From an uncultured Prevotellaceae bacterium (GTDB lineage: Bacteria; Bacteroidota; Bacteroidia; Bacteroidales; Muribaculaceae), in NCBI GenBank assembly GCA_947169265.1, contig CAMVPC010000015.1, forward strand, positions 1 through 64,000: a stretch of DNA of 64,000 nt, read 5' to 3'. Below, piece by piece: positions 9,356 through 18,708 of the stretch (the first letter of the stretch is position 1; the number at the start of each line of letters is the position of its first letter). A model generated the notes under the pieces. That model searched no databases and was not told the DNA's origin. It saw only the letters and a list, made by a program, of their open reading frames with translations. The position numbers and the translations under genes were made by a program.

Positions 9356-12300
9356 TTAGTTTTTTTCGATTTTGATTTTAAGCGTCCAGCCGTCCATGTC
9401 GAGCGCGGTAGCCTCATCATCGAGAGGGGCCACGGTGATAGTGTTGGCGAGCACTTGTGTGGCGATATAGTCGCGGTGGGCGGCGATAGCCTCATCGGTG
9501 CGTTCGTCGGGCGCAATCACGACGCTGATGCGGTCGGTGATGTCGAGTCCCGAGCTCTTGCGGAGGTTTTGAATGCGGTTCACCAGCTCACGCGCCATAC
9601 CCTCAAGTTTGAGTTCCGGCGTGATGGTGATGTCGAGCGCCACGGTGAGGTTGCCTTCGTTGGCCACCAGCCACCCGGGAATATCTTCGCTGATTATTTC
9701 CACATCGGCAAGGTTGATAACGGCTTGCTGGCCATCAATGTCAAGCGTGACCGAGCCCACGCGCTCAAATTCGTTTATCGCTCCTTGTGACAAGGTCGAC
9801 AACTGTGCGGCAATAGCCTTCATGATTTTTCCGTAACGCGGTCCCAAAGCCTTGAAATTGGGCTTGATGCGTTTCACCAGCACGCCCTCGTCACCAGCAA
9901 CCAGTTTGATTTGCTTTACGTTTACCTCTCCGGTAATGAGTGGCGCCACAGCCTCGATGTCGGCACGCTGCTGTTCGTCGGCCACGGGCACCATGATAGC
10001 GGTGAGCGGTTGGCGCACCTTGATGTTCTCTTTGCGGCGAAGGGCAAGCACCATCGACGTGATTCGCTGGGCAATGGCCATACGGCTCTCAAGCGCCTTG
10101 TCAACAATCGTCTGGTCTGGTGTGGGGAAGAGGGCGAGATGCACACTTTCGTTCTTGCCGGTGAGGTCGCGGTAGAGCATATCACTATAGAAAGGAGCGA
10201 TGGGAGCCATCAACTTTGATATGGTTACAAGACACCGGTAGAGTGTTTGATAAGCGGCCAACTCTCCGTTCCAAAAGCGCTTGCGATTGAGTCGCACATA
10301 CCAGTTACTCAGGTTCTCGTCAACAAAGTCGTTGATGGCGCGTGCGGCGCGGGTGGGCTCGTAGTCGTCGAGTTGCGTGGTTACCTCCACAATGAGACTG
10401 TTGAGCAAGGAAAGAATCCAGCGGTCGATTTCGGGACGCTCAGCGAGCGGAATCTCAGGCTTTGCCGCGGGCTCGAAGTTGTCAACGTTGGCATAGAGCG
10501 CAAAGAAGGAATAAGTGTTGTAAAGCGTACCGAAGAATTTGCGGCTCACTTCCTCAACGCCTGCCGTGTCAAATTTGAGGTTATCCCACGGCGAAGAGTT
10601 GCTAATCATGTACCAACGCAGCGGATCGGACCCATATTTCTCGATAGCGCCAAACGGGTCGACCGCGTTGCCCAGGCGCTTGCTCATCTTGTTGCCGTTC
10701 TTGTCAAGGACAAGGCCATTGGAAATGACGCTCTTATAGGCCACACTGTCCTTGGCCATTGTGGCGATGGCATGTAGGGTGAAGAACCAGCCACGCGTTT
10801 GGTCCACGCCCTCGGCGATAAAGTCGGCGGGGAAGAACGTGCCGTTATCAACCTGCTCCTTGTTCTCAAACGGATAGTGGAGTTGGGCAAACGGCATCGC
10901 GCCGCTATCAAACCACACGTCGATCAAGTCGAGCTCGCGCTTCATGGGCTTGCCGCTATCGCTCACGAGGATAATCTCGTCAACATAGGGGCGGTGCAAG
11001 TCTATTTTGTTGTAGTTGTCGTCGCTATAATCGCCGGGGACGAAACCTTTATCCTTGTAGGGGTTCGATGCCATCAATCCGGCGGCCACGCTTTTCTCGA
11101 TTTCGTTATATAACTCTTCGATACTGCCTATGCAGATTTCTTCGCCGTCCTCGCTGCGCCAGATTGGGAGCGGGGTGCCCCAGTATCGGCTGCGGCTCAA
11201 GTTCCAGTCGTTGAGGTTTTCGAGCCACTTGCCAAAGCGTCCGGTTCCGGTGTGCTCGGGTTTCCACTTGATGGTGGCATTGAGCTCGCTCATGCGTTCC
11301 TTGCGCGCCGTGGAGCGGATAAACCAGCTGTCGAGCGGATAGTAAAGCACCGGCTTGTCGGTGCGCCAGCAATGCGGATAGTTGTGCACGTGTTTCTCAA
11401 TGCGGAAGGCGGTGCCATCCTGTTTCATGCGCACGCTCATGTAGATGTTGAGATCCTCATCGCTGCTGGCGGCTTTTTCGTCATATTTCCCGTCGACGGT
11501 ATATTTTGGATTATAAGCGTTCTTGACCCAAGCGCCGGCATATTCCTTATAAAGGTCAACATTGACAAACTTCTCAACAAACTCCTCGTCGAGGTCGTCA
11601 AGCGTATAGTACTTGCCGGTGAGGTCGACCATGGGACGCGTTTCGCGTTTTTTGTTAATCATGTAAAGAGGCGGCACACCGGCGGCGGCGGCCACGCGGG
11701 CGTCGTCGGCGCCAAAGGTGGGTGCGATGTGAACAATACCCGTACCATCCTCGGTAGTCACATAGTCACCGGGAATGACGCGGAAGCCATTGTCGTTGGC
11801 CACCAATTCGTCGCCGTTTTTCTCCACGGGTTTCACCCACGGAAAAAGTTGTTCGTAATGAATCCCCACCAGGTCGGCACCGGTAAATTCGGCAATCACG
11901 CGGTAAGGCACTACTTTGTCGCCCTTGGTATACTCATCGAGCGGTTTCTCGGCTCCTTCGGCCTTGAAATGAGCGCTCACGAGGTCTTTCGCCAAAAGGA
12001 ACGTGGCAGGTTCTCCGTTATAGGGGTTATAGCTTTCCACGGCCACATAGTTTATTTTGGGTCCTACGCACAATGCGGTGTTGCTGGGTAGCGTCCACGG
12101 TGTAGTGGTCCAAGCCAGAATGACAATGTGGCGCCCGAATTTCTCGTCGGCTTTCGATTTGATGAGCTCGATAGCTTTGTGTCCGTTGTCCTTTACGGTG
12201 AATTGGGCTGTCGCCGTTTGGTCCTTGACGTCGCGATAACACCCGGGTTGATTCAACTCATGTGAACTCAAGCCGGTACCAGCGGCGGGCGAATAGGGCT

Positions 12301-12838
12301 GGATGGTGTAACCTTTGTAAAGCAACCCCTTGTTGTATATTTGCTTCAAGAGCCACCACAATGTCTCGATATAAGCGTTCTTGTAAGTGATATACGGGTC
12401 TTTCATGTCAACCCAGTATCCCATCTTGTGGGTGAGGTCTTCCCATTCGTGGGTGTATTTCATCACTTCCTTGCGGCATGTGGCGTTATACTCATCAACA
12501 CTGATTTTCTTGCCGATATCCTCTTTGGTGATGCCAAGCGATTTCTCCACACCCAGTTCCACGGGCAACCCGTGGGTGTCCCATCCGGCTTTGCGCAATA
12601 CCTTGAACCCTTTCATTGTCTTGTAACGGCACACGATGTCCTTGATGGTTCGTGCCATCACATGGTGGATGCCCGGCATACCATTGGCACTGGGGGGGCC
12701 TTCATAAAACACAAATGATGGCGCACCCTCACGCACAGCGATGCTTTGCGCGAATACGTTTTCTTCGTCCCATTGCTTGAGCACATCCTTGTTGATGTCG
12801 CTCAAATTGAATCTTTTATACTCTTTGAATTTACTCAT
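9356..12838 (-). CDS. ileS: Isoleucyl-tRNA synthetase
   Basis: Charges tRNA-Ile. The 1160-residue protein is of the long, eukaryote-like (IleS2) type: the HIGH-type signature is PGIHHV (about 55-60), the editing domain CP1 follows, KMSKR lies near residue 717, and there is no C-terminal CxxC zinc pair. Proteins of this type are generally less sensitive to mupirocin, so intrinsic resistance is a reasonable inference. The start codon overlaps the stop of the upstream membrane-protein gene (ATGA, 12835-12838), which points to translational coupling. Confidence 0.97.
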   Translation of the reverse strand: MSKFKEYKRFNLSDINKDVLKQWDEENVFAQSIAVREGAPSFVFYEGPPSANGMPGIHHVMARTIKDIVCRYKTMKGFKVLRKAGWDTHGLPVELGVEKSLGITKEDIGKKISVDEYNATCRKEVMKYTHEWEDLTHKMGYWVDMKDPYITYKNAYIETLWWLLKQIYNKGLLYKGYTIQPYSPAAGTGLSSHELNQPGCYRDVKDQTATAQFTVKDNGHKAIELIKSKADEKFGRHIVILAWTTTPWTLPSNTALCVGPKINYVAVESYNPYNGEPATFLLAKDLVSAHFKAEGAEKPLDEYTKGDKVVPYRVIAEFTGADLVGIHYEQLFPWVKPVEKNGDELVANDNGFRVIPGDYVTTEDGTGIVHIAPTFGADDARVAAAAGVPPLYMINKKRETRPMVDLTGKYYTLDDLDEEFVEKFVNVDLYKEYAGAWVKNAYNPKYTVDGKYDEKAASSDEDLNIYMSVRMKQDGTAFRIEKHVHNYPHCWRTDKPVLYYPLDSWFIRSTARKERMSELNATIKWKPEHTGTGRFGKWLENLNDWNLSRSRYWGTPLPIWRSEDGEEICIGSIEELYNEIEKSVAAGLMASNPYKDKGFVPGDYSDDNYNKIDLHRPYVDEIILVSDSGKPMKRELDLIDVWFDSGAMPFAQLHYPFENKEQVDNGTFFPADFIAEGVDQTRGWFFTLHAIATMAKDSVAYKSVISNGLVLDKNGNKMSKRLGNAVDPFGAIEKYGSDPLRWYMISNSSPWDNLKFDTAGVEEVSRKFFGTLYNTYSFFALYANVDNFEPAAKPEIPLAERPEIDRWILSLLNSLIVEVTTQLDDYEPTRAARAINDFVDENLSNWYVRLNRKRFWNGELAAYQTLYRCLVTISKLMAPIAPFYSDMLYRDLTGKNESVHLALFPTPDQTIVDKALESRMAIAQRITSMVLALRRKENIKVRQPLTAIMVPVADEQQRADIEAVAPLITGEVNVKQIKLVAGDEGVLVKRIKPNFKALGPRYGKIMKAIAAQLSTLSQGAINEFERVGSVTLDIDGQQAVINLADVEIISEDIPGWLVANEGNLTVALDITITPELKLEGMARELVNRIQNLRKSSGLDITDRISVVIAPDERTDEAIAAHRDYIATQVLANTITVAPLDDEATALDMDGWTLKIKIEKN

Positions 12839-13356
12839 ATTTCGGTTTGTTGTTGATTTTCGTTAATTTGTGGTTTTGAGCGACCGCACAGCTTACAAGC
12901 GAATAGCGCGAACGCCGATGACAAGACAGTAAGCAAAAGCGCTACACGCGCCGCCCATACCAGCGACTGGTCAATGTCTCCGGCGCCAAAGAGGGCCACA
13001 ACCGCCACAAGGATAAGCATTGGCGCCAATTCCATTACGAGGGGGCGCCACAATGGTACAACAACCGGCGACGTCTTCTCGCCTCGCTTACCGAGCAAAA
13101 ATACGGTTAAGACTATGAGCACCACAGCCACGAAAGCTTCTACATAAACGCCGAGGTTCGCCATCGAAACAAAGATGGCCGCCAGCGCGATGATACGCTT
13201 GATGGAAAAGCTCTCTTCGGTTTCTCTGAACCAGCTAAGATATTGGCTACCAATGAAATCGTTTTCGCGCAACATCAGCACATCCCATCGGGCCATAGCG
13301 GTCAATAGGGCTGTTGCCGAAGCAAGATAAACAATGTGAATGGTGAGCTCCATCAT
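12835..13356 (-). CDS. Integral membrane protein, first gene of ileS operon
   Basis: A 173-residue protein with about four hydrophobic segments (residues 4-22, 52-90, 105-125, 130-155) and short polar loops, one being LRENDFIGSQYLSWFRETEE. No enzyme motif is visible. The loop pattern (a residue-rich amphipathic stretch after the first helix, then a Lys/Arg step and two helices) recalls the membrane domain that precedes Mur-ligase-like proteins in some Bacteroidota, but no ligase part is present and I do not assign a function. It overlaps the ileS start by four bases and the promoter lies directly upstream, so its translation sets that of ileS. Confidence 0.75.
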   Translation of the reverse strand: MMELTIHIVYLASATALLTAMARWDVLMLRENDFIGSQYLSWFRETEESFSIKRIIALAAIFVSMANLGVYVEAFVAVVLIVLTVFLLGKRGEKTSPVVVPLWRPLVMELAPMLILVAVVALFGAGDIDQSLVWAARVALLLTVLSSAFALFACKLCGRSKPQINENQQQTEI

Positions 13357-13388
13357 GAAATTGCTAACTGTTGTGAATAAATAATCCG

Positions 13389-13419
13389 CAAAGTTAGCAA
13401 ATATGATTGAATTAACAAT
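13389..13419 (-). promoter_or_regulatory. Promoter of membrane protein-ileS-traR-lspA operon
   Basis: On the minus strand TAACTTTG (13389-13396) matches the TAnnTTTG -7 element and ATTG (13416-13419) sits 19 bases upstream as the -33 element. The start codon at 13356 follows after about 30 bases. Confidence 0.5.
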
Positions 13420-13425
13420 TCAATC
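13405..13425. repeat. Perfect inverted repeat over the -33 region of the ileS operon promoter
   Basis: Arms GATTGAATT (13405-13413) and AATTCAATC (13417-13425) are perfect complements around a three-base loop. The right arm covers the -33 element of the ileS operon promoter. It could be an operator for a dimeric regulator. It is a poor terminator for the HAD gene upstream because no T run follows. Confidence 0.5.
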
Positions 13426-13440
13426 TCACTCAAAACTTAT

Positions 13441-14106
13441 TCACAAGCGCCGAAATGCCTCGTGGTATATTAGGTTGTCGATGGTGATTTGACTGATAGT
13501 GTCGTAACAGCGGTGACAGCGCTCGGCCACCTTGTCGCGGGGATTGGTCGTGGCCAACCCAACTACAGTGGCACCACTTTGCAGCCCAGCCTCAATACCA
13601 TTAAAGGAATCCTCGAAGACAAGGCATTTATCTATTTCGCAATCAAGTAGATTTGCACCAAGGAGAAAACAGTCTGGCGCTGGTTTTGGGTTGGTCACCA
13701 TTTCACCTGTGACAATAGTGTCAAAATGCTTTTCAAAGTAGGGGTGTTGCTCGTGAAGCGACATCATTTTTTTGTTGTCGCTGCTGGTCACCACTGCGCA
13801 TTTCACACCACGGTCGTGCAGTGCGTCGACAAATTCGAGTGCGCCCTCGAAAAACTCATAGCGCATATCGTGCTGGAATCCGTCAAGCATGGCCACGATT
13901 TCGTCATGCCGGTTCTTGGGGAAATAGGTGTTGAGTATGTGGCCAAGATTTGAACCTTTTATTATTGCCTCAAATCGTGGCACGCCTGTGGGAAACGCCA
14001 AGTCAACCTCATGCCAAAAACGGGTGTATAGCCCCTCGGTGTCGAGTAGCACACCATCGAGATCGAAGAGTGCGCCGGCAAAGAGGAAAGGAGTATTGCT
14101 CATCAC
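13441..14106 (-). CDS. HAD family phosphatase (beta-phosphoglucomutase-like)
   Basis: A 221-residue haloacid dehalogenase superfamily hydrolase, subfamily IA variant 3. Motif I is FDLDGVLLDTE with nucleophile D15 and acid/base D17; motif II is VVTSS; the motif III lysine lies in NPKPAPD; motif IV is VFEDSFNGIEAG. The four-helix cap sits between motifs I and II (about 24-90). Such enzymes act on phosphosugars or small phosphate esters; the exact substrate cannot be read from the sequence. It is transcribed alone, divergently from the FAD oxidoreductase gene. Confidence 0.88.
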   Translation of the reverse strand: MMSNTPFLFAGALFDLDGVLLDTEGLYTRFWHEVDLAFPTGVPRFEAIIKGSNLGHILNTYFPKNRHDEIVAMLDGFQHDMRYEFFEGALEFVDALHDRGVKCAVVTSSDNKKMMSLHEQHPYFEKHFDTIVTGEMVTNPKPAPDCFLLGANLLDCEIDKCLVFEDSFNGIEAGLQSGATVVGLATTNPRDKVAERCHRCYDTISQITIDNLIYHEAFRRL

Positions 14107-14125
14107 TTATAATTGAATTTTTCGG

Positions 14126-14133
14126 CAAAATTA
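14126..14133 (-). promoter_or_regulatory. -7 element of HAD phosphatase gene
   Basis: TAATTTTG on the minus strand, 20 bases before the start codon at 14106. The region further upstream is a homopolymer-like A/T tract without a clear TTTG. Confidence 0.4.
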
Positions 14134-14209
14134 CGAAAAAAAAGTTTTTTTTGGACGGATTTACACAATATTCGGCATTATTTGCCATTTCTATTTGAGG
14201 GATAATCCT

Positions 14210-14217
14210 TACCTTTG
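14210..14217 (+). promoter_or_regulatory. -7 element of FAD oxidoreductase gene
   Basis: TACCTTTG, ending 9 bases before the ATG at 14227, so the mRNA should be almost leaderless. TTTG at 14181-14184 is a possible -33 element, with a rather long 25-base spacing. Confidence 0.5.
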
Positions 14218-14226
14218 CGGTGGAAT

Positions 14227-15813
14227 ATGATAAAAGAATTACAATTTAAGGTGAGCCCACGAGTAGCCCACGACAGCGAAGAGCTGGCGCATTTTGTGGC
14301 TAGTGAGCTGGCGGTGTCGCAGACACGCCTCAAGGGCGTGAGAGTGCTCAAGCGTTCTATCGACGCACGCAAGCTGCCGGTGATGGTGATGTTGAAAGTG
14401 CGTGTCTTTATCGATGAGCAGCCGACCAAGGACTATCTTGTGCCACCCATCGACTATCGCCCCGTCGACGGCCGCCTACAGGCCGTTGTGGTAGGCGCTG
14501 GTCCCGGCGGTTTGTTCGCCGCACTACGACTAATTGAATTGGGCATAAAGCCCATTGTACTGGAGCGCGGCAAAAACGTGCGCGACCGCCGTGTGGATGT
14601 GGCGCGCATCTCGCGCGAAGGTCTCATCGACCCCGATTCAAACTATTGTTTCGGTGAAGGTGGCGCCGGTGCTTACAGCGACGGCAAACTCTACACACGC
14701 AGCAAGAAACGAGGTAGTGTGGAACGCATCTTGGGCATCTTTCATCAGCACGGCGCCGACGAGAGTATTCTTGTTGACGCCCACCCCCATATCGGTAGCG
14801 ACAAGTTGCCCGGCGTGATTGAAAGCATGCGCCAAACCATCGAAGCCTGTGGAGGCGAGATTCACTTTAACACGCGAGTGGTAAAATTGCGTGTGCGCGC
14901 TAATTCAAACGAGGTCGTGGGGGTGACCTGCTCCGGCGGTGAGGAGTTTGATGGCCCAGTAATACTCGCCACCGGCCACTCGGCTCGTGATGTGTATGCC
15001 ATGCTCGACGCGTGCCATGTGCAACTCGAAGTGAAACCGCTGGCGGTGGGCGTGCGCTTGGAACATCCACAACACCTCATCGACCAAATACAATATCACA
15101 GCAAAAGCGGCCGTGGCGACTACTTGCCGGCCGCCGAATACAACTTTGTCACCCAAATCGATGGACGTGGCGTGTATTCCTTCTGCATGTGTCCGGGAGG
15201 TATTGTGGTACCAGCGGCAAGCGAGCCGGGCCAACTCGTGGTTAACGGTATGTCACCAAGCCGCCGTAACACTTATTGGGCAAATAGTGGAATGGTCGTG
15301 GAGCTCAGGCCTGAGGATATTCCCGCAGCTTACTCTTCTCACGGCTCATTGGCCATGATGCGTTTTCAGCACGACTTGGAACGCCGGGCATTTGAGCAAG
15401 CCGGCAACTCGCAGGTCGCCGGGGCGCAACGAATGAAAGACTTTGTTGAGGGAAAGCCGTCAAAACTCTTACCACCTTCTTCGTTCGCGCCCGGATTGCA
15501 GCCGTCGAGGCTCGAGCGGTGGCTACCCACTTTCGTGGGCGAGCGCCTCAGGAAAGGTTTTGCCCGCTTTGGCCGTGTGGCTCGTGGTTTCCTCACTAAC
15601 GACGCTATCGTCATCGGGGTCGAGACGCGCACATCGTCGCCGTTGCGGGTGGCGCGTAACGCGTTTACACTCGAGAGCGTGACTCACACCGGACTCTATC
15701 CGTGTGGAGAGGGAGCCGGTTATGCTGGCGGAATCGTGTCGAGTGCTATCGACGGCGAGCGTTGCGCCGACGCATTATACCGGCGGTTAACTGCAATGAA
15801 TAATCAACGTTAA
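14227..15813 (+). CDS. FAD-dependent oxidoreductase (COG2509-type)
   Basis: A 528-residue flavoprotein of a widespread but uncharacterised family of NAD(P)/FAD-dependent dehydrogenases. The first 80 residues form the small alpha/beta domain typical of the family. The dinucleotide-binding loop GAGPGG is at 90-95, followed by VLERGKNVRDR. The FGEGGAGAYSDGKLYTR segment and the C-terminal PCGEGAGYAGGI motif, which closes the FAD site, are both present. I placed the start at ATG 14227 rather than at an in-frame TTG at 14215, because the promoter -7 element overlaps the latter. Substrate unknown. The flavodoxin-like lipoprotein follows 31 bases later and may be co-transcribed. Confidence 0.9.
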   Translation: MIKELQFKVSPRVAHDSEELAHFVASELAVSQTRLKGVRVLKRSIDARKLPVMVMLKVRVFIDEQPTKDYLVPPIDYRPVDGRLQAVVVGAGPGGLFAALRLIELGIKPIVLERGKNVRDRRVDVARISREGLIDPDSNYCFGEGGAGAYSDGKLYTRSKKRGSVERILGIFHQHGADESILVDAHPHIGSDKLPGVIESMRQTIEACGGEIHFNTRVVKLRVRANSNEVVGVTCSGGEEFDGPVILATGHSARDVYAMLDACHVQLEVKPLAVGVRLEHPQHLIDQIQYHSKSGRGDYLPAAEYNFVTQIDGRGVYSFCMCPGGIVVPAASEPGQLVVNGMSPSRRNTYWANSGMVVELRPEDIPAAYSSHGSLAMMRFQHDLERRAFEQAGNSQVAGAQRMKDFVEGKPSKLLPPSSFAPGLQPSRLERWLPTFVGERLRKGFARFGRVARGFLTNDAIVIGVETRTSSPLRVARNAFTLESVTHTGLYPCGEGAGYAGGIVSSAIDGERCADALYRRLTAMNNQR

Positions 15814-15844
15814 ATAACCATTAATAATATTAATTTAACCAACA

Positions 15845-16414
15845 ATGAAACAGATTCTTTTTATGGCAATTTTAGGACTGGCTTCCATGTCGATGAGCGG
15901 TTGCTCCAAAGGAGAACAAAACAGTGCAAATCAAAATGGCGACACCAAGACGCTCGTAGCTTATTTCTCGGCTACCGGCATCACCGAGGGCGTGGCTAAG
16001 GACCTTGCCGAAGTGACAGGTGCCGACCTCTACAAAATAGAGCCCGAACAGCCTTACACAAGCGCCGATCTTGACTGGCGCAACGAGCAGTCGCGCTCGT
16101 CGGTTGAGATGAAGGACAAAACTTCACGCCCGGCTATCAAGGGTAAAGTGGAAGATATGGCACGCTACGACACCATTTATGTGGGATTCCCCATTTGGTG
16201 GTACACTTGCCCCACTATCATCAACACGTTCATGGAAAGTTATGACTTCAAGGGAAAAACCGTGATTCCCTTTGCCACATCGGGCGGCAGCACCATCGAC
16301 AAGTCATGCGAAGACCTCAAGACGGCTTACCCCGAGGCCAACTGGAAAGAGGGACGCCTGCTTAACAATGCCGGCAAGGAGGACATCAAGGCGTGGACCT
16401 CGAGCGTGAAATAA
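15845..16414 (+). CDS. Flavodoxin-like lipoprotein
   Basis: An exported flavodoxin of 189 residues. The signal peptide ends in a lipobox (MSGC, C20), then a short polar linker leads to a flavodoxin fold: FMN phosphate loop YFSATGITEG (about 43-52), VGFPIWWYTCP around the isoalloxazine, and ATSGGSTID. It should bind FMN and carry electrons on the periplasmic face or be a flavodoxin-type quinone/disulfide reductase. Proteins of this class are common in Bacteroidales, often near redox enzymes; here the neighbour is the FAD oxidoreductase. A strong terminator follows. Confidence 0.9.
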   Translation: MKQILFMAILGLASMSMSGCSKGEQNSANQNGDTKTLVAYFSATGITEGVAKDLAEVTGADLYKIEPEQPYTSADLDWRNEQSRSSVEMKDKTSRPAIKGKVEDMARYDTIYVGFPIWWYTCPTIINTFMESYDFKGKTVIPFATSGGSTIDKSCEDLKTAYPEANWKEGRLLNNAGKEDIKAWTSSVK

Positions 16415-16440
16415 AACACGTTGCCCACCCGTTTTATCTT

Positions 16441-16481
16441 AACGCCACGTCTATGGTTGCGACCATGGCGTGGCGTTTTTA
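16441..16481 (+). terminator. Rho-independent terminator after flavodoxin gene
   Basis: ACGCCACG and TATGGT pair with ACCATG(G) and CGTGGCGT to make a long GC-rich stem with a small internal asymmetry, followed by TTTTT at 16477-16481. It lies 26 bases after the stop codon and separates the redox pair from the glycine cleavage operon. Confidence 0.8.
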
Positions 16482-16531
16482 CGACTTGTCAAGCGGCTTT
16501 TGATCCATTGTGAATAAAAAAATGAGTGAAG

Positions 16532-16565
16532 ATTGTGCTGGATTGCGCAAAAAACGCTATATTTG
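16532..16565 (+). promoter_or_regulatory. Promoter of lipoate ligase-gcv operon
   Basis: ATTG (16532-16535), 22 bases, then TATATTTG (16558-16565), matching the Bacteroidota -33/-7 pattern. The predicted start is about 10 bases before the ATG at 16580. Confidence 0.55.
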
Positions 16566-16579
16566 TGCCACTAATTAAC

Positions 16580-17584
16580 ATGACCCCGATGAAATACCTT
16601 AGTTTGCCCGACGACAAGCCTCGCTTCCTGCCTTTTTACTTGGCGGCTGAAGAGTATGTGGCGCGCCATTTCGGCGATGAGGTGTTTTTTACATGGGTGG
16701 TACCCCCAACGGTGATTTGCGGCCGCAATCAGTCTATTGAGCTTGAAGTGGATTTAGACTATTGTAGAGCTCATGGTATTGAGGTATATCGCCGCAAGAG
16801 CGGAGGAGGCAGCGTGTTTGCCGATGGCGGCAACATCATGTTCAGCTATGTGACCTCGAGCGACAATGTGTCTATGACCTATTCGCGTTATACAGGGGCT
16901 GTAGTTGCCATGTTGCGCGGCCTGGGGCTGAACGCGAGCGACACCAGCCGCAACGACATCCTTGTCGACGGCCTCAAGGTGAGCGGGAACGCCTTCTACC
17001 ATCTTCCGGGTCGCTCCATCGTGCATGGCACAATGCTCTTTGACACCGATATGACGCACATCGCGCGTGCTCTCACGCCCTCACGCGCCAAGCTGGAATC
17101 AAAGGGAATCAAAAGTGTAGAGAGCCGTGTGACAATGCTTAAGCGCTATCTGCCGTCGATGACGGTCGACGTCTTCCGAGACTATGCCGTCAGCCATATT
17201 TGTGATGGCATTCTCTCGCTCACCGACGATGATGTGCGCTCCATTGAAGAAATAGCACTCAGTTATCTGGAGCCATCTTTCAGATGGGGAAAAAAGTCGG
17301 CTGTCGCCTCAACCACAACCACACGAATCGATGGAGTGGGGGAAATTAGCATTGACGTAGAGGAAAAGATCGGAACAATAAACAATGTGTTTCTCACCGG
17401 CGATTTCTTCCTGCTCGGTGACCTTGACGGCGAGCTGTTGCCGCGATTGCGGGGAGTGAAAAGAGACTCGAAAACGCTCGAGGCCGCCTTGGCCGACATC
17501 GATGTGTCGACAATTATACGAAATCTATCAAATAACCAATTTATAAACCTTCTAACCGAAGACCAACAAAAAAACTATGGATGA
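16580..17584 (+). CDS. Lipoate-protein ligase A family protein
   Basis: Attaches lipoate to acceptor proteins via lipoyl-AMP. The BPL/LplA domain is clear: YRRKSGGGSVFAD supplies the RRxxGGG nucleotide loop and GLKVSGNAFYH the catalytic lysine. A C-terminal accessory domain follows (about 240-334). I take ATG 16580 as the start because the -7 element lies just upstream; ATG 16589 is an alternative. The gene opens the operon that encodes GcvH, the lipoylated protein of the glycine cleavage system, so GcvH is its likely substrate. It overlaps gcvT by 8 bases. Confidence 0.92.
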   Translation: MTPMKYLSLPDDKPRFLPFYLAAEEYVARHFGDEVFFTWVVPPTVICGRNQSIELEVDLDYCRAHGIEVYRRKSGGGSVFADGGNIMFSYVTSSDNVSMTYSRYTGAVVAMLRGLGLNASDTSRNDILVDGLKVSGNAFYHLPGRSIVHGTMLFDTDMTHIARALTPSRAKLESKGIKSVESRVTMLKRYLPSMTVDVFRDYAVSHICDGILSLTDDDVRSIEEIALSYLEPSFRWGKKSAVASTTTTRIDGVGEISIDVEEKIGTINNVFLTGDFFLLGDLDGELLPRLRGVKRDSKTLEAALADIDVSTIIRNLSNNQFINLLTEDQQKNYG

Positions 17585-18668
17585 AATGAAAAAGACTTGT
17601 CTGCACGACAAGCACGTGGCACTCGGTGCCCTCATGAGCCCCTTTGGCGGCTTCGATATGCCCATTCAATATGCCGGCATCGTCGAAGAGCATAATGCTG
17701 TGCGCAACGCTGTGGGCGTTTTTGATGTGTCCCACATGGGTGAGGTGCGCATCACCGGCCCCGAGGCCAAAAAGTATGTAAATCACATCTTCACTAACGA
17801 CATCAACGTGATGAAAGCCGGCGATGTGCAGTATGGCATGATGCTTTATCCCGATGGCGGAACTGTCGATGACCTGCTGGTTTACAAAGTTGACGAAAAC
17901 GAGTATTTCCTGGTTATCAACGCTGCCAATATCGACAAAGACGTGGCATGGATTAACGAACAATCGCAGGGCTATAACGTGAAAGTCGACAACCAGAGCG
18001 AGTACTACGCCCAGCTGGCCGTACAAGGTCCCGAGGCCGAAAAGACATTGCTCAACGTGCTGCAAATTGATGCTACGGCACTCACGTTCTACACCTTCTT
18101 CACCATGAAGTGTGACGGGGAGGAAATCATTGTGAGCCGCACCGGTTATACCGGCGAGGACGGCTTTGAGATTTATGCCGGCCACGACGTGATTATCGCC
18201 ATGTGGGATAAGCTCATGGCTGCCGGTGTGCAACCCTGCGGCTTGGGTTGTCGCGACACGTTGCGCTTCGAGGTGGGCCTCCCGCTCTATGGCGACGAGC
18301 TCAGTCCCGAGATTTCGCCCATCGTAGCCACGCTCGGTTTCTTTGTGAAGCTCGATAAGGAAGAATTTATCGGCAAAGAGGCCTGCGCGCGTCAAAAGGC
18401 CGAAGGCTCAGCGAAAAAGCTCGTGGGTCTTGAACTCAAAGACAAGGCCATTCCACGTCACGGCTACGAAGTACTTCAAGGCGACAAGGTGGTGGGCTAC
18501 GTAACCACCGGTTACCGTGGTATCTCGGTCGACAAGAGTCTCGCCATGGCGCTGGTCGATCGCGAGGCCGGCGCTCTCGATAACGAACTGAGTGTGCGCA
18601 TTCGCAAGAAGGTGTTCCCCGCCGTGGTCGTGAAGAAGAAATTTTATAAAAAAAGCTACAAGAAATAA
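17577..18668 (+). CDS. gcvT: Glycine cleavage system T protein (aminomethyltransferase)
   Basis: Transfers the methylene group from aminomethyl-lipoyl GcvH to tetrahydrofolate, releasing ammonia. At 363 residues it has the standard length. The N-terminal folate-binding region ([21 protein letters not shown]) and the GcvT signature [18 protein letters not shown] stretch ([14 protein letters not shown]) are present, followed by the C-terminal barrel. The reading frame opens inside the end of the lipoate ligase gene; a second ATG nine bases downstream gives an almost equal start. Confidence 0.97.
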   Translation: MDEMKKTCLHDKHVALGALMSPFGGFDMPIQYAGIVEEHNAVRNAVGVFDVSHMGEVRITGPEAKKYVNHIFTNDINVMKAGDVQYGMMLYPDGGTVDDLLVYKVDENEYFLVINAANIDKDVAWINEQSQGYNVKVDNQSEYYAQLAVQGPEAEKTLLNVLQIDATALTFYTFFTMKCDGEEIIVSRTGYTGEDGFEIYAGHDVIIAMWDKLMAAGVQPCGLGCRDTLRFEVGLPLYGDELSPEISPIVATLGFFVKLDKEEFIGKEACARQKAEGSAKKLVGLELKDKAIPRHGYEVLQGDKVVGYVTTGYRGISVDKSLAMALVDREAGALDNELSVRIRKKVFPAVVVKKKFYKKSYKK

Positions 18669-18708
18669 CGAAATTTAATCATAAAACTAACCAATAAATT
18701 TTTTTAAA

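Noticed and set aside
16482..16579. Glycine riboswitch ahead of the gcv operon
   Set aside because: Only about 100 bases separate the terminator from the start codon, the predicted leader is about 10 bases, and no paired aptamer-like helices are seen.
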